A stretch of 64,000 nucleotides of DNA, from contig CM075860.1 of the NCBI GenBank assembly GCA_037975125.1, positions 23,593,274 to 23,657,273 of the forward strand, given 5' to 3'. The first letter of the stretch is position 1; every line of letters starts with the position of its first letter. The notes under the pieces are model-generated. The model made no database searches. It had not been told where the DNA came from and worked only from the letters and a program-made list of their open reading frames with translations. This DNA is from Latrodectus hesperus (Eukaryota; Arthropoda; Arachnida; Araneae; Theridiidae). Shown here one piece after another: positions 1 through 10,836 of this stretch. Both the position numbers and the translations under genes were made by a program.

Positions 1-943
1 AAAATATATCATTAATATTTTAGCCGTATCATTGAATACTTAAATTTCTAAATTGTTCGGTTTTTAATATCACAATTCAAGTTATTTATATTCATATATT
101 TAAGATAAGAGACAATTTGAAAATCGCGTTACAACACATATAAAACAAAAATTTAAAAATCAATATTCAGTACTTTGTGTTTGTATCTTGCTTGGATACG
201 CTGTTTTCTTTAATGTTCTATCCTACTTACAGACACTCTTAGAGAAAGATTTTCAGTGCTCCTTACAGTTAATGCATGTTTGAAAAGTCTTATTTGCATA
301 GCTGATCGTCAGCCCCCTGATGAAGACGTGATCTTTCAGCCTTTTAATTTTTGATTGGTAAGATTTTGTCTTTATTTATTAGTGATTTTCAGATATTTGT
401 CTTAATAATATTATCAATTTCAAATTACTTTTTTTATCTTATATTAATATATTCTTGACACATCTGTCTCTAGTTGCTTTTGAGCTTGTTAGGATGCCAG
501 ATGTATATCTATTGGTATTGTATACACCAATATCTTTAGAATTGAAAGTAACATATTCTCAGAAGTGAAAAGTTTCTTAAGTAAAATGTTCACTAGATAA
601 AAATAAATGCATAGAAAATATATTCGAGAAACGTTATAAATTATTGAAATTAAATATATAGTTTCCCCTAATTATATTTCGAACATGATAAAAAAATTAT
701 CTCCACAATTCTCAAAGAAAGAACACCACTTCACAAGTAGTTGTAGGATTCCTTTCACGAGATTTAATCAATCGAATTTTTCAATTAGTAAGATCTTCAG
801 AAAAGGATAGAATATTTTGTTACCCAGTTGCTAATATTATAATTATAGTTATTCTTATAAATTAACATTAAACAAATAAATAATTTTTAGAATTTAAATC
901 AATGCATGATCGTCGGAAGAAAAGAACCCTTGATGATATTTAT
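1..943. other. AT-rich non-coding DNA
   Basis: No open frame of note, RNA gene or recognisable mobile element seen. The next feature is a truncated SINE at 955. Confidence 0.6.
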
Positions 944-954
944 TAATTCATTAC

Positions 955-1136
955 ACTTGAGAGATTAGATTCTCTGGTGGTGCCATCTATCGGAAGAGTA
1001 TAGAGCAATGTCGTACTTTTACCTTCGTGGTGCTCTAGTTAAACGAAAGACGCACCCTACTGTCTTAAATCTGCATAGCCAACAGCATAGCGAGCTTGGC
1101 TTGTTCAAGTGTCGTAAATAACAACAGCACAACAAC
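955..1136 (+). mobile_element. SINE family C, 5'-truncated copy
   Basis: This segment matches the 3' half of the fuller family C copy at 4659-5054, read from that copy's minus strand. Shared blocks include GTCGTACTTT, GGTGCTCT, TTAAACGAAAGA and ATAGCGAGCTTGGCTTG. The tRNA-like head is missing. The 11 bp sequence TAATTCATTAC occurs at 944-954 and 1137-1147 and brackets the copy exactly, so it is a target-site duplication. The truncation therefore happened at integration, as expected for LINE-mediated retroposition, rather than by later deletion. Confidence 0.8.
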
Positions 1137-1147
1137 TAATTCATTAC

Positions 1148-3704
1148 TACGTCAAAATTTTGTTTAAGGAAAGAAAAATCTTACTCCGAGTTTGAAAATT
1201 ACGATAAAGAGGAGACACTCTACTTTTACACAAACATTACTTTAAATAAATTTTTAAAAATTAAAAAATTCTCACCTTGAAGGGTTATTTTTACCGCAGT
1301 TTTCAGTATAATATTTTGACATGATTTCTTTCAAATTAAATGAAATGCTTACAAAAAATAAGGAAAAATCTTGGTAATATAATTTGGCGATATCAAGAAA
1401 AATAGTAAATTAATATCCCTTTATTTTTTAATAGCAGAATTCTCGATAGAAATACAATTATTATCCTAACTATGACTACATATGTGGTATCTACTATGGT
1501 TTATATGCATAAAAACATTAGAGCAATTAAATTAGGTATTAGTTATCGTGAAGTTAAAAGTCATCAGTTTATGCAAGTTATTTTATGCTAGAGTGCTATA
1601 CTGTTTTTCTTGTTATAAAAATAAACCTCGCTCACACATACACACACACACACACACAGATTAGAGAAATTTAAACAAATGGTAATATTTTATATGTAAT
1701 TCTCAAAATCGCTAACTCTCAATAATAAACAGAGCTATAAACAAAATATTAACTTCATCTTGGCTTATAATTGGTCCACGAGACGGAAACAATATTTTAA
1801 AATGTAATAAATCAGTGTCAGATAATTTTTTTCCTCTTTGCAAAGGTAATGAAATGTAGTACGATTAAATGAACAAGAATATCGGAAAAACCGTAAAAAC
1901 ATTTTTAGAGCTACTTGTAGTTAATATTTCATGTAAGAAAGTTCAAAATATAACGCAATTTATATTTCTAAAACATCCTTAAAACTATACGTGAAAAATA
2001 AAAAGATTTTTTTCAGTAAATTTAAAAAAATAACTATAATCCATTGCAATTTGTTACAACGTTTTTAACATTTTTTATGTATTCTATATAAATATGAATA
2101 ACATATAAAAATATTTGTAATTATGTATCTGCATTTCTTTCATATATAAAATGAAGAAAACTTTAATTAATATATTTTTAAATGAATTTTTAGCTATAAA
2201 ATAATATTTTAAAAATTCTTAGAATTATTGCGTAGGAATTTAACTTATTAATTCCTAACAAATTTTGTTAAAAAGCAGTTTCTATGTAAATGACATTACT
2301 CTGATCACCAAGTTTCAAAAATATTCAAAATACCGTGCATGACGTTAACATTTAAGTGTGGTTAGGAATTGTTGAAGTCCATAAAAACTTTGATCCACAA
2401 ATAAAGAATGTTTGCATTTGGGTAACATGTCTGTTTGATTTTTCTCCCCAAGAAACGTTTCCGTGTGAATCATTTAAGAGAAACAAATAAAGTTTGGTAT
2501 CAAAACATATCAAATTTGCACTTATAATAGATTCCTATTCACACTGGTACATTTCATTTCATTTAAGCTCCTTAATATGTGCATTTCTTACCAGAGGTTT
2601 GTTTTCTTTACTTTTTGTAAGTAAAACGGTCCTGTTCCATTTGCAAAATATTGCTTCGTAATTTACTTTTATGAGAAACGCGTTCTCTCATAAAAGTTTC
2701 TTCAGTAATTCTTTTTAAAATTCTTACAAACGTGGAATTAAATTAGATTTTTTCCTCTATTTTCTACACAAGGCTATAAAATAGTCACAATGAAAGCCCA
2801 ATCTTTCTAATCTCGTTTAGAATCAGTATCGAAATTAATTGAAGAATTCTTTTTAAAGCACTTTCTTTTAAAAGAGAGTAGTTGGATTATTTTCACCCTT
2901 GATTTTTTAAAAATAAAGAATTGGTAAAAGAAAAAATACTTTTCCAGTTCGAAATACGTAATATGATCTAATTTTTTTATATCGAATGATAATTTTTTTA
3001 ACTTGTTCATCAATCATGTCATTAAATTTCGTTAAAGTTTAAATCTAATTTCGCAATTTAATGATTTTACAGTTTAATCAATATTTTCAGATTGTTGTAT
3101 AAATATTTCTTCATTGTACTGTCTTTTTTTTTAATTTTCTTAATACATGTTGCTTTTAAGTTATAATGTAATAACAAATGTATTCATTATTAAAATAATA
3201 TGCAAAAATAAAGATAGTTGGAATTTTCTCATTAGAGTTTCTTTTACATCACTTTATTTGCTTAGTTTGAATCTGTAGAATAAGTACTGTTGAATTAGAA
3301 ATAAGAATTCCTTTTTTTCATATAAGTTTATACTATTAATTTCATTTTTGTAATCTTTTGAACCAAATTGTTCAAGGAATTTTTATTTATTTCGCTAAAA
3401 ATTGAAAACAGATGGCTGCTTCTTAACAATTTCATCAACATTATATGGTGTTACAATACTTTAAACTATGTCGTTTCCAATAGTGTTTGAATCTCGTGAG
3501 TTATTTGCGTTAATTTTTAGGTTTTTATTTCCTCAATATATATCTCTACTGTCATTTATTTTCTTTCGGTGCATTAAGGATTAATTTTTAATTAAATGTT
3601 ATTTTATTTCATTAAAAATTGATAACAGTTGTCTTTTTCTTAACAAATGCATTTATGATCTGGAGATTAATTTGTATTAAATTTGATTTTTCATTAAATC
3701 GTAT
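1148..3704. other. AT-rich non-coding DNA with a short (CA)n tract
   Basis: No gene or element recognised. A short CA-dinucleotide tract lies near 1633-1659. The small open frame at 2807-3013 on the minus strand is low-complexity and shows no domain. Confidence 0.55.
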
Positions 3705-3718
3705 TATGTTTAAGCCCT

Positions 3719-4028
3719 GCCGACCGATGGCTGAGTGGTTAGCGTTCCTGACTCCTGAGCTGTTGGTCCCGGGTCCGAATCCCGGTTCGGGCATGGATGT
3801 TTCTTTACCTTCTCTGTTCTCTCCGTGTTTCTCTATCCTTTCTTCTGTGATGTTGTATGAATGTGGCCCAACCTATAAACGGGTTTGTGGTGGTATGGCG
3901 CGGGAAACGCTACTCGCCTCCGTGACTTGGTTCACAGATGCCCGCTGGGTAACGACAAATGAGTGGCAGTTTCTGGCCTTGTTATGGCATAGGGTTCGTC
4001 ACCCAAGTGTGCCCGCCGTTGGAAAAAA
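3719..4028 (+). mobile_element. SINE family A, full-length, with target-site duplication
   Basis: The copy starts with a tRNA-derived head: an A box in TGGCTGAGTGGTTAGCG and a B box in GGTCCGAATCC. An unrelated body follows that contains CTATAAACGGGTTTGTGG and a block with GACTTGGTTCACAG. It ends in a short A-rich tail. The sequence ATGTTTAAGCC(C/T)TGC is present at 3706-3720 and 4029-4043, a 15 bp duplication with one mismatch. The open frame crossing it is a SINE translation, not a gene. Other copies are near 8.2, 23.6/29.5, 30.3, 31.3 and 54.0 kb. Confidence 0.9.
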
Positions 4029-4043
4029 ATGTTTAAGCCTTGC

Positions 4044-4650
4044 TTTATCTCTCTTTTAAACCCTTCAGAACTGCTCGTTTCCCACACATCAATAAACAGT
4101 ATTGGAATATTTTTAAAATTTTGCGCCAACAGTGTAGTTCATGCTAAAGAAAATTAATGATATTTCTGTTCTCAATACTTTTATTCAAAAGATTTTGTTA
4201 AATGAAGAGAAATTGGAATTTGTGAAACTTAAACTACTGGCCATATTCAGGAGTACAAATATCAGTGTCTAATGAATACTTGATGGAGAATATTTTTGTT
4301 CCAAAGTATATATGGAGTCATCTCTTATCTAAAGATCTCTGTTAGAACAAAATTATCTTTTTGAAAACTGAACAGTTCTTACATATAATACCATCAAATG
4401 ATTATGCGAATAAAAAATAATTCGCCCAAGTTTGCTAAGTAGCAGCCACGTTGTCTGAGATATTCCATAAGTTCACATTTTTTATGTATTTTTAACTCCT
4501 GCGTATTTTAGATTTATAAATAAATTTTCAGATAATAAAAATCAAAATGTTATGATATCAATAAAGATAAAGTTTTGCCTATTTGCTTCAATGAGGGTAT
4601 AAATTAACAACTGTATGTTTTCCTTCACTTTTTGAGAAAAATTTGGAACT
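4044..4650. other. AT-rich non-coding DNA
   Basis: Spacer between two SINE copies; nothing recognised. Confidence 0.55.
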
Positions 4651-4658
4651 TTCATTCT

Positions 4659-5054
4659 GTTATTGTTACTAATGACACTTGGACAAGCCAAGCTCGCTAT
4701 TCCTTGAGCTTTGCGAATTTAAATCAGTTGGGAGCATCTTTCGTTTAATCAGAGCACCATGAAGGTGAAAGTACGACTTTTGCTCTTCCAATTCCTTGAT
4801 AGATAGCAGCACCAAAGGATCTACTCCCTCAATTTTGGCATTGATCTGAAAGGGAGAGTAAATTTCTCCAGACCATTGCACCCATGGCAACTGCTCAACG
4901 ACCGACCATAGGACTTTCGATTCCACAGATTTAACGAGCATGTATATCGCATGTTCTCGGTGGGTCTTTGGTGGCATTGGGAATCGAACCCCACCCTTCC
5001 GGATAGAAAGCCGATACCCTAACCACTAGGCTACCACGGCCTAGTGGTTAGACG
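4659..5054 (-). mobile_element. SINE family C, long copy
   Basis: Read on the minus strand this begins with a tRNA-like head (GGTAGCCTAGTGGTTAGGG as A-box region and GGGTTCGATTCCCAATG as B-box region). A body of about 290 bp follows and ends near GCTTGGCTTGTCCAAGTG and a short AACA-type tail. The 8 bp TTCATTCT occurs on both sides (4651-4658 and 5055-5062) and is a possible target-site duplication. The extreme 5' end carries an inverted copy of its own A-box region, forming a perfect 13 bp inverted repeat (5019-5031 and 5039-5051). The 102-residue frame inside is not a gene. Confidence 0.85.
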
Positions 5055-5062
5055 TTCATTCT

Positions 5063-5882
5063 TCTTTGCCAAAATAAAATTGCCTACCTAATTTTCATAG
5101 GGGTTACATTAAACGAGGAAAATACTTTTGGCACTAACTACATCATTTGGAATATTTTTTCCACGGAAATATTCGACTAAATAATACATACCCATTTTGT
5201 TTAGATAGAAGGTACATTACGCTGAAAGTAAATATAATTGATAAAACTAGAAACTCATTAAATAGAGAAAATTTTAGCCTTTAAGTTCCTTTAGTTTTGC
5301 AAAGGAAATAAAATTACAAAATCAAATCTCTTTAAATGGATCATTTTTCCTTAAACCAATCCTTCAAATTCTGTTTTCTGAAGATGTACCACCATTTAAG
5401 GAATTAAATTGAAAAATGTTTTGAAACGTTCCGTCGGCCTCATTATTTGTTACATTTTTCCAGACAAGTATTTCGACGTCTAGCTGGAAGGATTTATATT
5501 TTTTTTTCACCGTAAAGTCATTAAGTTTCTTTTCCTGTGACTTAGAACTGCGTTTTATATAAAATGAGACTTTCACTCTAAAAACAGCGAGAGAACTGCT
5601 GTCCGCTTATGGCTCTTGAATGGAATATGAAAGGCTCTTATTCAAACATTTTATAACAAGGTATGTTAAAATGCTTGAAATAAAATGTATCAGGAGAATT
5701 TTTCTACAATTCAAAAACCTATATAATTTTCTATGCTTACGTTACGTTTTTCTTAAGATAAACAAAAATATGTTAAGTAAATCTCGTTATCGCCTCAATC
5801 ATGCTTTTAAGTCAAATTTTGTACACTCAAACTACTTTTGGGCTATTTTTGGAGTGATTTTTTCTGCGATATATGAAAATTT
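5063..5882. other. AT-rich non-coding DNA
   Basis: The small open frames at 5364-5576 (minus) and 5620-5889 (plus) have no recognisable motif, biased AT-rich composition and no splice context. I see no gene. Confidence 0.5.
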
Positions 5883-5895
5883 CAATTAAATTGAA

Positions 5896-6526
5896 GCCGC
5901 CTATCTTGTGTAGTGGTCAGAGTGCCAGACTGCGGATAGGGAGGTCCTGGGTTCGAATCCCAGTTCGGGCATGGATATACTATCTCTCTCTCTATCCTAT
6001 CTTTGTCGTTTCTGTGTATGAATGTGGAGTGATTGGTTGCCTATCCTATAAACGGGTTCCTATTGTATGTGTGTACTGAGGAAGTCGGACTCCAACTTTA
6101 CAATGAATGCCTATACCTTTATACGTTTTACGATTTGCATTTGAAAATAGCCATAAGCAATTTATTTTTTACTGAAAAAATAATATAATATTATTAGTGT
6201 TTAATATAAAAAAGCACACACACTAATGTAATTCGTCATTTACTTTTTACCGAAGCACCAATATAATATGCTGCTCGCCCTGTCTAGTGGTCAGAGTGCC
6301 TGACTACGGATAGGGAGGTCCTGGGATTGAATCCGGGTTCGAGCATGGATGTACTTTATCTATCCTGTCTTCGTCCTTTCCTTGTGTGAATGGTTGCCTA
6401 CCCTATAAACGGGTACCTATGGCATGTGTGTACTGAGGAAATCGGACTCCACACCAAAATAGGGTTCAGTTGGAAAAGTGGAGCAGCGCACCTCACATTG
6501 TCAGCCTAGCTGGCACAAGACAACAA
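5896..6526 (+). mobile_element. Compound locus: two SINE family B 5' parts between one target-site duplication
   Basis: A family B copy begins near 5896 (CTTGTGTAGTGGTCAGAGTG, then GGTTCGAATCC) and follows the family to about 6095. Then come about 170 bp of unrelated AT-rich sequence, and a second family B copy starts near 6268 and runs to the family's CAA-rich 3' end at 6526. A perfect 13 bp repeat, CAATTAAATTGAA, lies at 5883-5895 and 6527-6539. The duplication therefore belongs to the 5' end of the first copy and the 3' end of the second. A nested insertion or recombination between two copies would explain this. Confidence 0.7.
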
Positions 6527-6539
6527 CAATTAAATTGAA

Positions 6540-7245
6540 ACATATTTGGCGAAGCTATCGGTAAAAATTTACCATAAATTTGAATGTCATTTTCAAGCTG
6601 TCAATGCCAATTCAGAAATAGTTTCAGACCTCCAAAATGAGCTTCATCTTGCATATCCTCCTATCGAGACACATAAGCTTTGAATGCTGCAACAGCCGCC
6701 ACAAAAATGGATCACCCACCACACATGGTATCTAAAGAAGTCAACTCTAAGCGAGCTCAGTGTAAAAACTTCAAATGAAGGAAGCAATTTGAACCAGTTT
6801 AGCAAAGGAAATTTCGCGTATTGTCCGACTATGAAGGATAATGGTAATTACATTTGAAGAGTTTTGCATTTATAAAATAAGTATAAGGGGAACAGAATAT
6901 TTTAAAATATTCACTTGAGTATTTGTTTAATCAGATTTTAAAAAGTTTGACATGATTCCAAGTAGCTGTCTTAATTTTATTTCAAAAAGTGGTTCCTTGT
7001 ATTTCGTAGGGTTTTGATCGAGACTTTTTTATGCTGTTCTTATTCGGCATGAAAAAAATCATTTTTATGTGTGTTGTGTAAATTATTTTATAGCTACTCG
7101 TGAAGTTTTGTGTGGTTCTATTTTATGCATTCATTTCGCTTTTATAATGCTCTTATCTGCCGTACAATAAGAGATTTAAGCGTACATTAAGGTTAAATAT
7201 CGATTAAGGTGTCAAAATATATTGAAAAAATTATTCATACAATAT
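6540..7245. other. Non-coding DNA, unassigned
   Basis: 6540-6860 is less AT-rich than its surroundings but holds no open frame or motif I recognise. The remainder is AT-rich spacer. Confidence 0.5.
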
Positions 7246-7258
7246 AAGGCTTTCAATG

Positions 7259-7532
7259 CCGCTCAACTTGTCTAGTGGTCAGCGTGCCTGACTGCGGATA
7301 AGAAGGTCCTGGGTTCGAATCCCGTTTCGGGCGTGGATGTACTTTCTATCTATCCGGTCTTTGTCCTGTCCTTGTATGAGTGAGGTGTGAATGGTTGCCT
7401 ACTCTATAAACGGGTCCCTATGGCATGTGAGTACTGAGGAAGTCGGACTCCACACCCAAATAGGATTCAGTTGGAAATGTGGAGCAGCGCAGCCAAATGT
7501 TGCCAGCCTAGCTGGCACACGGCAACAACAAC
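7259..7532 (+). mobile_element. SINE family B, full-length
   Basis: It starts GCCGCTCAACTTGTCTAG, with A box TAGTGGTCAGCGTG and B box GGGTTCGAATCCC. The body contains CTATAAACGGGTCCCTATGG and GGAAGTCGGACTCCACAC, and the copy ends GCCTAGCTGGCACAC plus (CAA)n. A near-identical direct repeat flanks it: AAGGCTTTCAATG at 7246-7258 and AAGGCTGTTCAATG at 7533-7546. This is the best copy in the window for defining both ends of the family. Confidence 0.9.
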
Positions 7533-7546
7533 AAGGCTGTTCAATG

Positions 7547-7992
7547 TTGCGCTGTGAGCAGCTAATTGCCCAAAGCTGTAAGGCTAATTTACCTTGCGAA
7601 ACCTTTTTCTTCGCCGATGGACGTATTCAAGTATAGAAAGGAAAGTAGCAACCCATTCGGTCAGACTAACATGTAGCACAATCACAATCCCTAGTTTTTC
7701 AACAGTGTTTGGGATCGAGCATGAGACCTCTTACATTGAAGAGCGTGATGGATTCGAGCCACTTGGATTCGAAAAAAGTGATAGAAACGTGTTTTAATGT
7801 TTTAAAGTTTTCATTACACATATCTGGAAAACATATTTTAATGAGCATGCAAATAAATTTATATTATATTACTCCAATGGCAAAGCAGCAAAGTCTCGTA
7901 TATTTCGTCAGATGTCAGGAAACTGCAGGATATCATTGGCAAGCTGTTCTATGACGTCAGCGATAAAGAAGCAATATTGCTATTCCCTTATG
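7547..7992. other. Unassigned non-coding DNA
   Basis: Short frames at 7594-7797 and 7709-7954 overlap each other and show no domain. No element recognised. Confidence 0.45.
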
Positions 7993-7996
7993 TTAA

Positions 7997-8658
7997 CGCA
8001 TTCACTGCCAATCGCCCACCATCTCTGGACGATATGATCATCAGCACAGAACCAATCACGTGTTAATCCGTTATGTAAGGTAATGTGTCAGTAGCAGTCA
8101 CGCGCAAGATGTGAAAATCTTGCTTTTTATATTTTCCACTTTATATAGCATTGCATGCAAGATATTATCACTTTTTTTAACAATTGTGGGTACTGGTTGA
8201 CTAACTCTTCACCACAACAAGGGCGGAAACTGCTACTCATTTATCGTTAACAGGTGGGCAACAGTGAACCAAGTCACGGTGACGAGTAGCATTACCCACG
8301 CCATACCACCACAAACCCGTTTATAGGGTGGGCCACATTCATGCATCATCTCATAAGAAGGGACAGAGGAACACAGAAAGAAACATCCATGCCCGAACTG
8401 GGATTCGAACCTGGGACCAACAGCCTAAATGTCAAGAACGCTAACCACTCAGTCATCGACCGGCAAGATATTATTATTACTGGTATTAGCATAAAGTGAT
8501 GAAAGGTTTGAATAATATATTTAACTATCATATTATATTTTTTATTACTATTTTTAAATCTCATTTTCTATAATACATATATCGGCATATGGGAACAATC
8601 TTTTACAACATGCGAGCAATAACTGCCAATATGTCTCTGATGACGGGCAGTCAATGTG
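7997..8658. mobile_element. Possible piggyBac-like non-autonomous element (TTAA-flanked), carrying a SINE
   Basis: The segment is bounded by TTAA at 7993-7996 and 8659-8662. Reading inward, the left end is CGCATTCACTGCC and the right end, reverse-complemented, is CACATTGACTGCC: 11 of 13 positions match. TTAA target duplication and short imperfect inverted repeats are the piggyBac superfamily pattern. No transposase frame is present. Removing the SINE at 8171-8464 leaves about 370 bp, a typical MITE size. Short repeats in AT-rich DNA can match by chance, so this is tentative. Confidence 0.4.
8171..8464 (-). mobile_element. SINE family A, full-length, minus strand
   Basis: Reverse-complement family A copy: the B box appears as GGATTCGAACC and the A box as GCTAACCACTCAGTCATC, with body blocks CCATACCACCACAAACCCG and GTGAACCAAGTCACGG. 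A 12 bp direct repeat with one mismatch flanks it (AAGATATTATCA at 8159-8170, AAGATATTATTA at 8465-8476). Its T-run lies at the left, as expected for the minus orientation. Confidence 0.9.
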
Positions 8659-8699
8659 TTAAGATTCTTTTGTGATAGTTGTTCGACGACCGAGTCTGA

Positions 8700-9739
8700 A
8701 TTACACACAGATGACTAACGCTCTAAGACTGTTGAAATTCATTTTAATATTTATCAAGTAAACTGCCTGAGGTGAGGCCTTTTCATGGACAGTGGACTAT
8801 ATTTAAATGTCGCTAATGAGGAAAACCTGGAAAACTCCCAAGCACTCACTTCGACAGAGAAGCATGATAAAGACATAGCAGAGCAGGCAAGTCACGTATC
8901 CTCCTCTCCACATTCAGGCTACCCCAGCGGGATGACTTTGGATGTCACAGATTAATCCGGACATGTTCCATACTCACGCAGGGTCAACAATCCACTGTGA
9001 AATAATGTTAGTCACCCTCCGTGGTCACGGTCTAAGGCTAGCGATGCTTCACTTTGCTTTTCTTAAAGGAAGTGGCATGTAGCATGCAGAAGTTCAACAT
9101 ACTAGGACGTTGTTGTACTCGGAAGAGTCCTGCTTATTTGCTTTCCACATGTCAAAAACACTTAGCCCAACGTCAATGGAAATTCTTCAAGGAAAAGGTA
9201 CCCTTTACATTGCCAGAATAAACTTGAGGACTAGATTATCACACCAACTGATTCTGGTATCACTAGTTCTAAACGCCTAGACCCTCTTTACTTGTGATGA
9301 CTCATTTATGCTTTGAAAGCATAAATAAGTCATCAAGTCTTACCATCTAAGTAAAAGCCTCTGGTTCTCAAGTCCTCCTTGATTACAGGGTCGATTTTCG
9401 ATATGCCCAACCTCAGTTTTAATCCACGAATAGTTGCCAAACTGCCAGTCGAGTGGACTGGACTTATGTTCAACAGTTCGTGGGTTCGATTTACACCTCA
9501 GGTTTTGGGAGTCAGTCCCACAAGAGATTATTGGTAATTAGTGCTAAACTTACGTTCTCGGACAACGGCCTAGAGTCTATCCGAGAAGTAAAAGCACTCC
9601 TTGAACTTCATTGAACAAGTTCAATATTCTCTGAACCACTTGACCACCACCTCCACGCGGTGACTCCTGGAAACGTTTTCGGACGGCTAATGGTGGCAAG
9701 GGGACTAGTCAAGCAGACACTGCTTTTGAGCTTGACAAT
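8700..9739 (+). other. Probable 5' untranslated region of the downstream LINE
   Basis: Base composition changes near 8760 from AT-rich background to a more balanced sequence that runs without a break into the LINE ORF1 start at 9740. No separate gene or SINE head is visible. I cannot fix the exact 5' end because no target-site duplication was found. A 19 bp-armed hairpin lies at 9296-9334. Confidence 0.5.
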
Positions 9740-10836
9740 ATGGCGCAGATAAATGAGGATAATAGTAACGAGGTAGAGGTCTACAATTGCGAAGCCCCTT
9801 CCTCGGATGTTAGGTCTGAAATCACAAAATTGTTAGACACAGAAAGAGAAATTCAGCAGGCTCTTTCAGCCAGTAAGGCTAGTAGTGCTATTCAGCAAAA
9901 GATTAGGCAAGGTATATCGGACATTTTGCATATCGCGCTGCAGCAAATTGAGAAAAATGCCTTTTTAGAAGGACAATTACAGGCAAAAGAAACCACACCA
10001 GCCTCCAAGGAAAAATCCTTTGCTGAAGTGGTCAAAAGTGGAAGGCCAAAATCTAAGAAAGACATTAGAAATAGAAGTAGAAGTAGGGCCAGACGTGACA
10101 AATCACGACAAAGGAAAAATAACGTGGTACTTGTGTACCCGAAAAAAGAGACTTCTTCGGAAGAAACTAAAAACTTAATTAAAAGCTCTATAAACCCAGT
10201 TAAACTGGGATTAAAAGTCAAACAGATTAAACCAATCAGAATCTGCGGTATAGTGTTAGAGACTAGTTCCATGGAGGAAATAGAAAAATTAATTACCGAA
10301 ATTAAAACAATGATAAATTGACAGATCAGATCGAGGTTAAAACACCGGAACTGAGAAAGCCCAGAATTATAGTCTACAACGTAGACAAAGAACTTAGTAA
10401 AGAAGAAATAGCAGACAGGATAATTTCACAAAATTCAATAAGTGAAGAAGCGCAATTAGAAGCAGTACATAGCTTTAAGGGTAGGTACGGAGTGAACTGG
10501 ATCTTGACGCTCAACGGAGTGGCGCTCAGAGAACTTCAAAAGAGAAGAAAGATATTCTTGGGCTGGAACACAGTTCAATTTAGAGAATACCTAAGAGTGA
10601 GCCAATGCTTCAAATGTCTACGCTATGGACATATTGCAAAAGAAAGTAAAAGTGAGGATAGTTGCAGACGATGTTCCGAGGCACACATTGACAAACAGTG
10701 CAACAATGAGATTAAAGGCAAAAACTGCGCGGAAAACAACACTAAATTTAAAACTAACCATCTAGCTAACAGCAAAATATGCCCTTTTTATGAAAAAGAA
10801 ATTAACAAATTAATCACTAAAATTGACTATGAATAA
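9740..10836 (+). pseudogene. LINE ORF1 (gag-like, CCHC zinc knuckles), frameshifted
   Basis: ORF1 is split into two frames: 9740-10321 (193 codons) and 10318-10836. They overlap by a few bases near 10318, so a small indel broke one frame of about 365 codons. The first part is charged, with a basic arginine/serine-rich stretch typical of RNA-binding ORF1 proteins. The second part has knuckle-like CX2C...H...C groups. The first reads CFKCLRYGHIAKES, with serine where the last cysteine is expected. The second, CRRCSEAHIDKQC, is complete. In R1/I-type LINEs such proteins coat element RNA. The ORF1 stop overlaps the ORF2 start (ATGAATAA at 10829-10836), which would allow termination-reinitiation. 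Confidence 0.85.

Noticed and set aside
3619..4059. 146-codon open frame
   Set aside because: It lies almost wholly within a family A SINE with a target-site duplication; homologous frames in other copies are not conserved.
4669..4977. 102-codon minus-strand frame
   Set aside because: It coincides with a family C SINE.
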